From positions 89,546,680 to 89,610,679 of the forward strand of contig CM043962.1 of assembly GCA_014529385.2 (NCBI GenBank): a stretch of DNA of 64,000 bases, written 5' to 3'. The notes beneath the pieces were generated by a model. That model was not told the DNA's origin. It did not search any database and worked only from the letters and a program-made list of their open reading frames with translations. Positions 33,377 through 49,651 of the stretch are shown here, piece by piece. Both the position numbers and the translations under genes were made by a program. The stretch comes from Adiantum capillus-veneris. Lineage: Eukaryota > Streptophyta > Polypodiopsida > Polypodiales > Pteridaceae. The number at the start of each line of letters is the position of its first letter. The first letter of the stretch is position 1.

Positions 33377-36270
33377 TTACTCTAATGTAGCATTGTAAGC
33401 GTTGACAAGGCTCATACTATCCTTAAGTTGGATTCCTTGCATCCATCTAGCATCTTCAAAAGGATAAGTTTTGAACTTAATAAGATACCGTCGGATAATC
33501 TTACCATGTCATAGTACCTTATCTTCATGCCAAAGGATAGCTTCGGGTTGTAGCACCTCTTCTTGGTCTTCGATTTCGGGAGGGTCTTCAATAATTGGTT
33601 CATTTGGAGGCTCTCCTTTGTAGGGCTTAAGTAGGCTTACATGAAAATCATTGTGTATGAGCTAATGGTTAGGTAACTTGAGTTGATAAGCCACCTCATT
33701 GATTGGCTTCAAAATTTGAAAAGGACCATAATATCTTTTTGCTAGTTTAGCATAATACTTTTGATGGCCCATAGGATTTTTGCCCGTTTCTCAATGGAGC
33801 CTTAGGACGTTAAGGCCCTTCTATGCTTGTCACCAAAGCAGCTTTTTGCCGTAGTTGGGAGATGGATATAGCCTTCTTAATCTTTTGAAAATATGCTTGC
33901 AGGTCATGGCTATATTCATCGGTAGAGAAGATCTTCCCACATACTTTAAGTATCAAGGGACTTTTAGGTCTTCCCTCTATGATTTCAAAAGGTGCTTTTC
34001 CCATAGAAGTATGGATAGTATTAATTATACGCATACTCTACAAGAGGTAATTACTTTTCCCATTGTGAGTGTTGATCTACTTTTGTAACATGTGTCTTTA
34101 GTAGATCGAGAATCGTAAGATTGGCTATCTCAATTTGGCCATCCGTTTGTGGGTGATAGGCCGAAGAGAAATTCAATCTTGTACCTAGATTCTTGAAGAG
34201 ACCTTTCCAAAAATTACTGGTCATTCTAGGATCTCTATGTGACACGATGGATGTTGGTAGTCCATGGTGTTTGAAAATCTGTGATATGAAGAGAGTTACC
34301 ATTTGGTGTGCCTTAATAGGCTTCTTGACAGGGATAAAGTGTGCTTGCTTGCTAAACCTGTCGACTATTGTCCATATTTCTGTATTCCCATGGATAGACT
34401 TGGGTAATCCAAAGATAAAATCCATGGATATACTCTCCCATGGTGAATTAGGAATTGGCAATGGCTGGAGTAATCCAGGTTTTCTTCCCTCTATCATACT
34501 TGGTCTTTTGGCATACCACACATTTTGAAACATACTCTTGTATGTCCACTTTCATGGTAGGCCAATAAAAGTACGTCTGTACTCCTCGAAGAGTAGGTTG
34601 AATGCCTCTATGCCCCGCATAGGGAGGAGCATGGGATTCATACATGACTTTCTCACGAAGGGAGTGGGTCCGCATAGCCTATTGCCATGGAGAAGATAAC
34701 CATCCTGCAAGGTGAATGGTTCCTCTTTCTTCCCCAAAGCAAGGGCTGACATTATGTCTTTAAAGTCAGGGTCAATAGCATACTCATCTATCATAGAAGA
34801 TAGATCATTGTGAGTTGCTATTGACACAACATTAACTTTTGGTCGTCATGAAAGTGCATCAACCACTTGATTGTGCTTACCAGCAATGTGGAAATTAAAT
34901 TGTGAAAGAAAAGTTGCCCACCTCATTTGTTTGTCGGAAAGCTTTGTTTGCATCATGAAGTACTTGAGACTTTGATGGTCTATTCGTAAGATGAATGGAG
35001 TCCCCAATAGATAGTGCTTCCATGTGTATAGGACATGTAGAACAGCTAACAGCTCTTTCTCATAAATGCGTAAGACCTGTTCATCCGTGTTGAGCCTTCG
35101 GCTCTCATATGCTATGGCATGCCCTTCTTGAAGCAAGACTACTCCAAGGCAATCACCATAAGCATCACATTGGACCTCAAATGGCTTTGAAAAATCCGGA
35201 AGCACAAGGACTGGTTGGGAGATAAGCTTTTCTTTGAGCTTGTCAAAAGCACTTTGCTCCTTAGCAGTCCATGAATACTTAACGTTTTTCTTTGTTAAGA
35301 CGTGTAATGGTCCTGCTATTTGAGAGAATTTTGCTATGAAGCGTCTATAGTATGCACACATACCAATAAAGCTTCTTAGCTCATGCATGTAGATTCCTTG
35401 GATTAGGCCATGCTTTTATTACCTCCAACTTTGATGGATCCATACGGATACCATAATATGACCTAAGTATTGAATCTCTTGAAGGAAAAATTTGCTTTTC
35501 TTTTGATTGAGAAAAAGCTTATTCTCCCTTAATGCTTGAAAAATCACTTGGAGATGTTGCTTGTGTTCCTCCAAGGAATTGGAGTAGATGATGATATCAT
35601 CAAAGAACACTCCAGTGAAGTTGCGGTAGGGTCTAATTTTTTTTTTCCATCAATCGATTGAATGTAGCTGGTGCATTAGTCAAGCCAAAAGGCATGACTA
35701 GATATTCATAAAGGCCAAACGTTGTACGAAACGCGGTCTTTAGGATATCTTCATTCATTATCCTTATTTGATGGTAGCCACTTTTAAGATCAATCCTACT
35801 GAAGTAGGTAGAGCCTTGTAGCTTATCAAACAGATCTTCTACCCGAGGTACGGGAAATCTGTTTTTGATAGTGATATGGTTTAGTGCGCGATAGTCCACA
35901 CACATGTGGTATGTACCATCTTTCTTTTGCACTAAAAGGACTGGAGAACGAAAGGGAGAGGAGCTAGGCCTCACCATCCCTTTGTCTACCAATTCTTGTA
36001 CTTGCCTCATGATCTCCTCTTGTTAAGCTTATGAAACTCGATAAGGAGGTTTATTAGGCGGTGAACTTTCTGATAGGAGCTCAATTCGATGGTCATCATC
36101 CCCTCGTTTTGGAGGTAAGTCCATAGGGATATCATCAATGAATACATCCTGGAGTCCTTTTAGAAAGTTAGACAAGTCTAACTCTTCTTGATTCCTACCA
36201 TTCACTTGATTCCTACCATTCACCTTCGATGAAACAGTAGTGCCTTTTAGGGACTCTTTGACAAAAATCA
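33377..36270 (-). pseudogene. Gypsy-3 pol: RT, RNase H, integrase, chromodomain-like tail
   Basis: [57 protein letters not shown] (35690-35960), then FFDDIIIYSNS (about 35590) after a frameshift at a run of Ts near 35640. RNase H: PFEVQCDAYGDCLGVVLL...RIDHQSLKYF (34846-35388). Integrase: HAPPYAGHRG...CVVCQKTK zinc site (about 34500-34650), SMDFIFGL (first Asp), IVSHRDPRM where the family has SDRD, and HPQTDGQIEIA with the Glu. The tail reads IIRRYLIKFKTYPFEDARW, resembling chromodomains of chromoviruses. Stop at 33377-33379. At least three frameshifts or stops. Confidence 0.9.
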
Positions 36271-36283
36271 TGTACGCAGAAAT

Positions 36284-37467
36284 TGAAGATGGCAAGCTTA
36301 AGCATTGAAGCATGGCTCTTGGTTGGATTTGCATTCCATAGCCAAGAGTGTTGATGTAGGCTCTCACTTTCACAAACTTGGAGAAGGAGGCGGTGTTCCT
36401 CAACTTTCACCAAGTGAGAATGCCCTTGCAAATGAGTGTGTGTGTGGAGTATATCCCCCTAGCATCCCCCCTCCTTGCTTTGGGCGAGTGGTGACTTTTC
36501 TATGTGTTGCAAGCTCATTGGACCCCTCTCTCCCTAGCCAATCACATGCAGCATGCAATCAAGTACATGGGTAGTCTTTTGACAAGTGTCCTCCTTACCC
36601 CTTAGAGAGAGAGAGTTTGAAAATATTTAGATATTTGTTGGATGGAAGTAGAAGCTCATTGGACCCCTCTTTAGCCCAACCAATAGCATTCAAGCACACC
36701 ATGTGGTTAAGCTTAGTGAGAGTCTGACATGTGTCCCATGTGCCCTTTTAGAAAAGGGGTGCCTCTTGGGTGAGTGGAAGGTTAGGTCAAAGATTCCCTT
36801 AACTTTGGGACTTTTATGCATAGGAAGCTTATCAAGCAACTTCCTCATTAAATGTGTAGGGTCTCTTTTTGACTCAAGCATCTTATCCCCATGCATAGGA
36901 AGCTTCTCAAGCAACTTCCTCATTAAGTGTGTAGGGTCTCTTTTTGACTCAAGCATCTTACCCCCCATGCATAGGAAGCTTCTCAAGCAACTTCCTCATT
37001 AAGTGTGACAAGTACCTCAAGTACCTTAGTCATCAAGCATGACAAGCACCTTAGGTGGAGTTCCCACCTCAAGCTCAGCCCTAGCTTGCCTAAGGTCAAA
37101 GGCAAGTTTAGGTCGGGTTCCCACCTCAAGCACAACCCTAGCTTGCTTAAGGTCAAAAACAAGTTTAGGTCGGGTTCCCACCTCAAGCTCAGCCCTAGCT
37201 TGCTTAAGGTCAAAGGACTTTTAACACTAACCATTGGAGGTCTTTAATGAAGCTAACCCTAAGGTCTTTTAAGCTCCATTAGTTAACCTTGCTCTTTGAC
37301 ATACCATCTCTCATTTAGGCCCCTTTACCATTGGCCCCGTGTTGAGATAGATCCGTAAGAACATGTCTATATTCTAACCCTTGTTCCCGTTTATTATCCC
37401 ACATTAAATGATCAGTTTAATATGAGAAAATAATTTGGGTTGGTTAGAGATTAGATATTTAATGACA
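36284..37467 (-). repeat. 5' LTR of gypsy-3, lacking about 250 bp of its 3' end
   Basis: Aligned with the LTR at 25303-26689 from its residual end to ATGACA. The outer flank is TTTGC. The gag-pol junction side lacks TG and a primer-binding site. Confidence 0.8.
36816..37231. repeat. Two minisatellites inside the gypsy-3 LTR
   Basis: A 75-76-bp unit (ATGCATAGGAAGCTTMTCAA...) occurs at 36816, 36891 and 36967 (partial). A 57-bp unit (TTCCCACCTCAAGCWCARCC...) occurs at 37061, 37118 and 37175. Both differ from the minisatellite at the same place in the 26-kb copy. Confidence 0.88.
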
Positions 37468-37912
37468 TTTGCTGGCCTGCTGCTGCTGCTGCAAGGTTAG
37501 GGTAGGTCTATAACAAAGAGAGAGAGATGGTTGGTTTCAACATTTAAGTGTTGATTGGAGATATGGTTGCTTTCCCATGCACAAAAAACTATTCAGCATG
37601 AGTAGCAGCTTCTTGCTTAATCCTTGACCTGTCTGTGAGTAAGTTCAATATACTCTCTTTCAAGTGTCATAAAGTTGAAGGCTTTCCATCAGCTGAATGC
37701 TTTGTGTCAAAATGCCAAGAGCCGTCTAATATATTAGAGCTACCATTTCCATCATGCATGCTGTGTAGGGCATGTTCATCATGAGAGCCTTGCAGGGCCG
37801 CCCCTCAATCTCTATAGCATCAATCCTTTGCTGCTCTAATGAAGCTTCCAACTTTTCAAGAAGTGCCTTGTTTTTGTTCTTTAGCTCTTAAAGCTCTGTC
37901 TACAAAAGCAAG

Positions 37913-37914
<2 letters not shown>

Positions 37915-37950
<36 letters not shown>
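37915..37950. repeat. (CT)n microsatellite ending in CAG
   Basis: It lies directly upstream of the kinase fragment, at a place that would serve as the pyrimidine tract and AG of a splice acceptor. Confidence 0.8.
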
Positions 37951-37952
<2 letters not shown>

Positions 37953-38440
37953 GACAAGGTGGCAAGGGCCTTGACTTTGGGATTGCAAAGCTCTTGCATC
38001 AGGATGAGGTTTTCTCCATGGCCAGGGGAATGATGGGGTATGTTGCTCCAAATAAGGTTCGATTCTACAATGCACTATGTGATGTGTGCATTTGAATCAT
38101 GAATGCTTTTGTCCCTTTGGGCCGGGGTGTTCGCCGTTTGTTTGAGGGTGTGACGAAGTTTACGTTCTAGGTGGTGTATCCCATTGTCTAAGATTGCTGA
38201 AAACTTCGCTTGTGTTTTAATTGGGATGGCTCAAAGTATGGCCAATTGACCAGGGTTGATACCAAGGGGGAAGTTTACAGCTTTGGCATTGACATGTTGG
38301 AGACGCTGCCCAAAAAGAGGCCAACAGATGCCCTTGTTGGCACCATGGGAGTTACCTTGCCAATGTCGATAAAAGATGCATACCCTAACAAAACCTTCGA
38401 CATTCTTGATCCATAGCTATTCGACTCCGAACTTGACTTT
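37953..38440 (+). pseudogene. Receptor-like kinase (LRR-RLK type) kinase-domain fragment
   Basis: LDFGIAKLLHQDEVFSMARG with GMMGYVAPNK (about 37972-38058) is kinase subdomains VII-VIII: the DFG motif and activation-loop end, with APE reading APN. After about 150 bp of unrelated sequence, DTKGEVYSFGIDMLETLPKK and RPTDALVG (about 38258-38340) is subdomain IX (DVYSxGxxLLE...GKRPTD), followed by a FDILDP motif. This matches the C-lobe of plant LRR receptor kinases. The N-lobe, catalytic loop and extracellular part are absent, and an indel lies before DFG. A dead gene fragment. Confidence 0.82.
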
Positions 38441-42465
<4,025 letters not shown>

Positions 42466-43249
42466 CTGGGCTATAGTGTCACTTGCCACGGAAAGGTAGT
42501 TACAGTTGGTCATGGGTTCACACTGGGTGGACTTACTTGACACATGGCACGAGTGGCGGTTTAGAGGACGACGTGGCCAGTTCTTCCCTGCCATAGTTTG
42601 GAGATAGGTGTAGCTGGATTGTCATGGATATTTGACTTATCAATTGTTTGTCTCTTTTGGTTTTATATATGGTCATATTTTCTTTAGTCGCATATATGGT
42701 TGTAGATGGTTTATGAATCTCGAGTCTAGTGTTGTGTCGAGTCTACACGACACGTTTGCACTCTCCTTGCACATCTTGAGCCTCACCCCCCCCCCCCCCC
42801 CCCCCCGCCCATTGTACCCGTGAGTTCTGGGCTAGGACCTGAGTGTGCTGCCAACCAGAGTATGTATAGGTTCATTTGAGTTAGTTGAGTCCCATGCTGT
42901 TCGAGTTCTAATGTTGAGTCGCTTGTTTGCTCTATCATTCATTGTCTACAGTGTTTTCATTCTATTTGAGTGAGGTTTCATGCACATTACACCCACAGTA
43001 AAGAGCACAACACATTATTCCCATTATAGGTCCTCTCATTTTTGGCACTTTCAATGGGACCTCAAGTGAAGTCTCACTTGGTTGAGAGCCGAGTCAAGGA
43101 GCTAGTTGGTTGAAGCTCTTGCCTATGCTAGTCTACTGGTCTCAACTAGTCTAGTCTAGCTTGGTCTTGCCCAACTTCCCCTCTACGATCTTGGTCTAGT
43201 CCATCTTAGTCCTCAACCAACTTGTCTATTCTCTCATCTTGGTCTAATC

Positions 43250-45073
43250 CAGGCAAATTTATGGTCAAGAAGTGGGTAGAGAAGGCTCTTCCTAAGACTT
43301 CTCAACAAAAACTCAGAGAGAGTCTCTGACCTGAAGCCACTCTAGAGGAGTTTGTTGCTATTGTTGCTAAGATAGAAGGGGCAAGGAAGCTGTTCAATGG
43401 CTCTCCTCAGGTAGAGACTGCCTCTGTAATCTTGGAAAGTCCATCTGACCCCTTGAATTCTTTACATAGGGAACTTGAAGTCCTGAAGTTACAACGAGCT
43501 CTTCAAGAGGAGAGATCCTTCTCTCTTTGCCGGAAGAAGCCTCCACATCAAGAGGCTTTATACCATATCAAGTGAGAGCTAGAAAAGCTCAGGGATTGGT
43601 AGGAGTCTAAAGTTGTGGTCTGGTGTAGCTCATGTCGATCTCTGGGGCATCTTCCGTAGGAATGCCCGCTTTGAGCATACTACCACTTATGTGAATAGTC
43701 TAGACATGAGGACAAATATTGATGCTATTTGAAGGGATTGCAAAAATTACAATAAAGCCTCACCCCTACGCTTCAACAAGGGTTGGCACCTATTCACCCG
43801 GGTTTGACACTTGTATCTAATATGGTTTCCCCCTATGGTCCTCCAAACCACATGCCACCTTTGCTGAATACCCCTCCTATGCAAGGTATGTTGAGCACAT
43901 TTCCGTCTGAAAGTTTTTGTCATGCTAATACTCCCTCAACTCCTCAGATCTTCTACACTTCAGCCTCCACCTCCATGGAACAAGAGCAGAGACCACCTCG
44001 TCCCCTGACTCATCAATCAAATTGTCCCATTCTATGCTATAGATGCGGAGAATATGGACATCATCAAAGCAAATGTCCTTTGCCCTCCTTGCCGCCATTA
44101 CCCTGAGGCCAAGGACCACTACAATAAGGATTGTCCCAAGCAAAGGGTATCCACGTCTTCAGGCCCAAGTCAGAACATACAAGAATTCACATTTCTGAAG
44201 ATCAACCTGATAGTAGTGAGCACCATCCAAGAGCCGTCACCTGCTACTCATGTGGTTACCCCTAAGGATAGGTTGTAGCAAGTGGAGGAGCCTACTGGCA
44301 TCCTCACTCGGGCACAAATAGAAGCTCTCGATCTCAGCCTTCCAGAAGTTCCACTTCGTCCATCTCCACTTCCACAACCTAGTCTACCTGCCCCAACTGA
44401 CAAGCCATCCACTGGTGCTAAGAGCCGACCAACCTCCATGCTATCTGATATTGATGGAGCCTTCTTAGAAGCAGTGGATGACTTGCAATAGATCAAAGTA
44501 CCAAAGGAAGCCCAGATCAAAGGAGCCAAGCGCACATCAAAAACTATCTCGAAGAACACCTTTCAGCAAGTGTCACTTTATGACATGCATCGGCTAGATG
44601 CAAATCTAAGAAGTGACACCCTTACAATCATTCAATCTTTGTACTTGGGTGCAGGGCCTAGTGGCAGGCACCTCCCAATGCAGTCCTCAAAGTCCTACAT
44701 GATTTCCTATCCCACTACTCCCCTCACTGATTACAAGAGTCCTCATCTCGCTGCATCTATTTTAGGGCACCAACTCTCTGGTGTCATAGTCAATGGAACC
44801 GGCTATGTGCACATACTCCCACTTTCAAAAAATGCCACAATTCAAGCCTGTCAAGAGTTACTCCATTTGATCACCCCAGACTATGCGACGAATAAAGAGC
44901 CATTGGTAGTCTTTAAGTATTACTTTTTGCTTAGATATGCCAAAGAGTCAAAGGGAAAATGCGAGGTGCCCACAACTTTTTCCTACTGTGATGTCCTCTA
45001 TTGTTTGATCCACACTATACCTTGTGTATTTCATCAAATTCTTTACACATCCTTACAGTCGAGGGCAAAATGA
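43250..45073 (+). pseudogene. Gag with CCHC knuckle and retropepsin-like region, decayed
   Basis: From 43255: KKWVEKALPKTSQQKLRESL then EATLEEFVAIVAKIEGARKL, like the C-terminal part of gypsy gag. CYRCGEYGHHQSKC (about 44030-44075) is a CCHC knuckle. A second C..C....H....C pattern follows in another frame (44090-44140). At about 44755-44830, LGHQLSGVIVNGTGYVHILP resembles the protease segment GV(I/V)xDGGSGVN(I)LPLS, with the catalytic Asp changed to Asn. Several stops. Assignment to gypsy rather than another gag-bearing family is inference. Confidence 0.6.
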
Positions 45074-45127
45074 TTAAGAGCTCATGTACAATCCGTACAA
45101 TCAAGCTTTGAATGTTTTGCAGCTTCC

Positions 45128-46370
45128 ATGTTAGCCTGGGTCATCACTATCCACGTTAGCCCTCGGGATGTAGATGAAGATACGCAACAAGTACATTCAA
45201 AAGTGAAGAGAAAATCTCTTGGCAATGCTAGTGATCCCGCCCTCAAGAAGAGGAAGACCAAGGCAAAAGTGGTCAAAGATATGGCACAATCACTACTCCC
45301 CTTGCCCTAATCAGCAGAGAGTCAGTGTAGGGTGACACAACTCTCATAGTGCTTCCTTTCTACTTCCGCACCTAGTTCTACAGTGCCAATGATCATCTAT
45401 GTTATTCCCAATCATCCTATTCATGTTCCATTTGAGGCTTCTCCCTCACATGCTCCTCTCCCTTCTTTTCCCATCTTCACTCCGACTATAGTAGCTATAT
45501 CCCACACCCCACCTGCAGTACCCATCTCAACTACACCCACTACACCCACAAGGCCTACTTCTAGGTCACCAGCTGTACCACTTGCGAGCCCCACACCACC
45601 ACACACCTCCGTTGGATCTTTGGTGGTGGCAAACTCTAACTTCACTATTTTGGCTCTTTGAGGGGATATTGCAAGTCTCTAGGAATGCTATCGCCATCAT
45701 TGAGTTAGGAGCAGAGAGGTTAGCTGCTACTCACCAACATCACTCAACCACATCTACGGCCATGGAGGGATGTCTGCATGTCGCAAAGAGTGCAATTGCG
45801 GACAAACATGCTATTATTTTTGCATTGCGATAAGATTTGAAGGTGAAATAAAATGACCTCAAAGCACAAGTGCAAGGATTTTGGAGATGCTACTACACGA
45901 TGATAGGAGGCTCCAACTCTTGATGTTATGGGGTATGGATGGACTAGTTTGGTCGGGCAGGTATAGACTCAGGTACAGACTCCTGTGGGTTATGCACAAC
46001 CAGGTCCTTCTACGCAGTTCATAGGACCCTCTACACAATTCATGGGAGGTGCCCAACCTCAATATGACCACTACTATCCTCAAGGGTTTTAGTAGCCATC
46101 TCACATACCACACATGCAATCGACACACAGAGCTCCTTGCGACGCCTTTGTTGGTGCACATTGCCATGGTTGTGTCAGTTGGCAACCTTAGTACACTTCA
46201 GGACAGGTGCTTCCATTTGTAGAGAAGCAAATGGCTGCTCCTTTTACAGAGAGCAAAGTGCAACAGACTATACCTTAGCAACAGCCTCCCTTTATCGATT
46301 TGATGGGTCCACCTCTAGAGGCTGACACTTTAGGTGCGATAGTGGCGATGAGTCTTTCCCTTGGATGACA
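45128..46370 (+). pseudogene. Pro/Gln-rich decayed open sequence
   Basis: Low-complexity frames: a Lys-rich piece (45128-45310), a Pro/Thr/Ser-rich piece (45383-45661), and a Gln/Pro/Tyr-rich piece at about 45985-46095 (VGYAQPGPSTQFIGPSTQFM). The period of GPSTQF is a short repeat. No enzyme domain. It probably belongs to the same decayed element. Confidence 0.45.
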
Positions 46371-46609
46371 TGATTAGATGTTCGACTCCATCTCCTTACT
46401 GTACATATGTAGTTCCTTCTTTTCAGCCATTTTAGTGCACTAGTGGGTTATTTTTGCAGTTTTAGTGTTTTCATGCAGTTCCAGTGTTTCTCTCATCGAG
46501 CTCCCATTGAGACGATGAGTGGTCTTGTGGCGAGAAATGTGTAACTGGGCTACAATGTCACTTGGCACGGAAAGGCAGTTGCAATTGGTCATAGGTTTAC
46601 ACTGGGTGT

Positions 46610-49077
46610 AAACTGCCACTAATAGAGCATTTGACCAAGGCGAAAATAACAAACGCACATACCAGATCCCCAACATAACAATAGTCCATACACGAATTAA
46701 AAAAAACCAAAAACACCCTCAAATGCCACTTGGAAAATACCAAAAAAAAACCCCCCTCACACTACACTTTTTCATTGGGTCAAGCCCTATGGCCATGGGC
46801 ACAAAATTCCTCCCATAGCCCCTTCCTTAAACTCAGTGCCAAAAATATGAGTGCACGTGTAGTTGGGAGGGTCCAAAAACTCCACCGTTTTAAACAAGGG
46901 AGCATGTCTCACGTTGCCAAAAATATGAGTGCACAACTCCACCGTTTGAAACAAGGGCATGTCTCTAGTTGACCTAGTAAAGTCCACTAGAATGCAGTAA
47001 CCTCCAAATAGTCGTCTCTCATATCGCCCACTGCCTAGAGTCTTGTTTGAGCTAGAGCCTCGACCCTAGACGACATCACTGTTGAATTTACTGGGCTGCT
47101 CCCATACTGGGCTCCTTAGCGAGTGGTTCGCACGCAGGTAAGGTCTATATGCGCGCGCGTGTGGTTTAGCTCTTGCAATCATGATTCAGCACTTGTGTGT
47201 GTGTGTGCGCGCGTGCGTAGTTTTTGAAATGATTCAGCTGCTAGAGAAATGTAGTAAAGGATATAACGATCTGGATCTGGACGTTTTCTGTCAGTAGAAT
47301 AATTTCGATCTGTCTTGCATAGAGGCTTTTCCATTCTGACACAGAGTACATGCTCTTTAGTTTGTGAGGGCCTCGTTGCCGGTGTGGGCAATGTGACTGA
47401 GGTCCTTCTTGGACACACATGACTTGACAAGCACACAAGCACATAAAACAAGTGTAAGGGTGCCCCTCAGGTCCCAACTAGGAGCCAATATGAGCTCACC
47501 CTCGAGCGCAGACGAAGACTCCATTGCAAGAGCTTACCGCTCATACTATAATTGGGTGATCCTATTAAGAGACTAGAGTCCCAGTGTCAATGAACGTTCC
47601 TTGCCCTTATGGAGCAAACGAACACAGAGAGAGAAACTGACACCATGACGGGGTCCCAACTCACTCTCTGTTACGAGGTTGGTAATTTGCTTCTTATTGC
47701 ATAAAGGATGACAGTAGAAGAGGGTGGTGTTGCTTATGCAATGGTGTATCATAGTTACATGGAATGTGGAACGAGAACAAGATGGAATGAGGAATGTCGA
47801 CATGCTATCTTTGCGTGTGTACCTACATGCGAAGAGTTGCCCCGCTGATGAAGAGTTGGTGAATTGCACTCCTACAATTGCTTAATCAACGACGAGCAAG
47901 AAGTTGAAGGCAAAGCGGGTGTTCAAGTATTTGAGGAAGACCTTGCTGCCCCCAACTTCTTGAAGAACTATGCAGGAAGGAGGTTATGGTTGTTAATGAA
48001 GTGTGGCATTTGTAGTTGAATCCATTGCAACTTCCCACTTTTTCTGAAGAGGTTATTGAGACATGCAAAAAGCTACTATGATGTGCCGGGAAGGGCCCTC
48101 TATGATAGCTCAAGTCACCATGTTTGTTGCCCAAGATGTCAAGCCCAGGGCAGATTACCTCAAAGAACCAATTGAAAAACTAGGAGGGAATGAGCGATCC
48201 GATGCACGGGCTGGTTTTATGCAGACATTCGGAAGTTGGCTGCAGTCTTCCATTTTTTCTGGTTCTAATGACTATTTTTGGAGTTGGAATTTTGGGCAAA
48301 TTAACTTATCATGTTCTTTTTGGTTCCAATGGGTGCTATGCACTTTCCTTGGTTGGAAATTAGTTGTTATTGCCACATTGATCAACCTATTGACATGAGG
48401 TGGAAAACCGAGTTAATGGAGTGGCACTTTCACCTTAAGACATGCCTTCAACCGAATGATACTTTTCAACTCAAGACATGGCTTCAGTCAGATGCCTTGA
48501 ATGAATCTTAAGGCATTGTGATAAAATGCTTTGTGGAAATCAAGAAACCAACAGTTCGACCTCTTCTTTAAGGCCCTAGTCTGATCAATGAGGCATCTCA
48601 AAGTGAAGATGTGGTAATTAGTGGAGAATCCTCGCCTAAATCTAGTCTGTTTGGATGCTCAGAAGCTCTCCATTTCTGCAGAAGAGCTCAACTTTTGCAT
48701 TGAGCACTGCCCCATAAAGTTTGGCCAATGTGTGATCAATCATAACAGTTGAGCTGGTGCTGAGATCTCCAACATGTCTTCTGCCTTGTGGGTGGGCACA
48801 ACGATGTGTGCGTCGACTCGGCTGGGAGTTCATGTACTAGTGCCCTATTGAAAATGTAACCATAAAAGGTGCCATTGAGTCAACCGCATTGTTCACCTTT
48901 GTGGTCTCCATGCTGCAGTTGGCGTATGGCTCTCTCTATCATTGAGACAGCGAATGTCTGATGTAGTAGGGTGTGGCTCAGGGGGACTGTGGTATAGGTG
49001 CCAGGTGGCTGCTGCGTAGCTTGGTAGAGGCTCTTTGCATGTGTGCCAAATGGGTGGATCCCCAATGGTGCTCTCAT
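46610..49077. other. Spacer, no gene seen
   Basis: A small duplicated segment (GCCAAAAATATGAGTGCAC...CTCCACCGTTT...CATGTCTC) occurs at about 46840 and 46917. Otherwise there are short open frames without domains. GT/GC-rich runs lie near 47150-47215. Confidence 0.5.
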
Positions 49078-49382
<305 letters not shown>

Positions 49383-49651
49383 CCCCACAGGCACAGCTGT
49401 ACACACATGTTGCTTAGGGTGGTGCTCTTGCTCACCCACTATCTTGTTATATGTGCATTTGTTGGGATCAACCTTGTGTCAGGCTTATTCTTTTTTTTTC
49501 TATATTTGATTAAGTTTTTTTTTTAATATAAAAGTTCTTATGTCTCCTCTGTGTCTCGTATCCTAATCTGTAAGTGTGGTTTTATATGGAAATGATTCCA
49601 CACACACACATTATATCCGAATATTTGATGCTATATTTGCTTCGTCGCAGG

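Larger units (their letters stand above)
32795..37467 (-). mobile_element. Gypsy-3: chromovirus-like Ty3/gypsy element lacking gag and protease
   Basis: On the minus strand a truncated 5' LTR (36284-37467) is joined directly to the pol linker, then reverse transcriptase, RNase H, integrase with a chromodomain-like tail, a polypurine tract and a truncated 3' LTR (32795-33031). R-U5 of the 5' LTR, primer-binding site, gag and protease are all missing, by one deletion ending near 36271-36283. The 3' LTR is cut off at 32795, where AT-rich DNA begins. The family also has the LTR at 25303-26689. Confidence 0.85.

Noticed and set aside
43783-44106. Host CCHC zinc-finger protein
   Set aside because: The knuckle lies within decayed gag-like sequence with stops and is flanked by LTR-like repeats.
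49574-49651. Transporter start at ATG 49574
   Set aside because: The stretch is low-complexity, shows no family similarity and ends in a splice-acceptor-like TTCGTCGCAG; ATG 49652 fits better.
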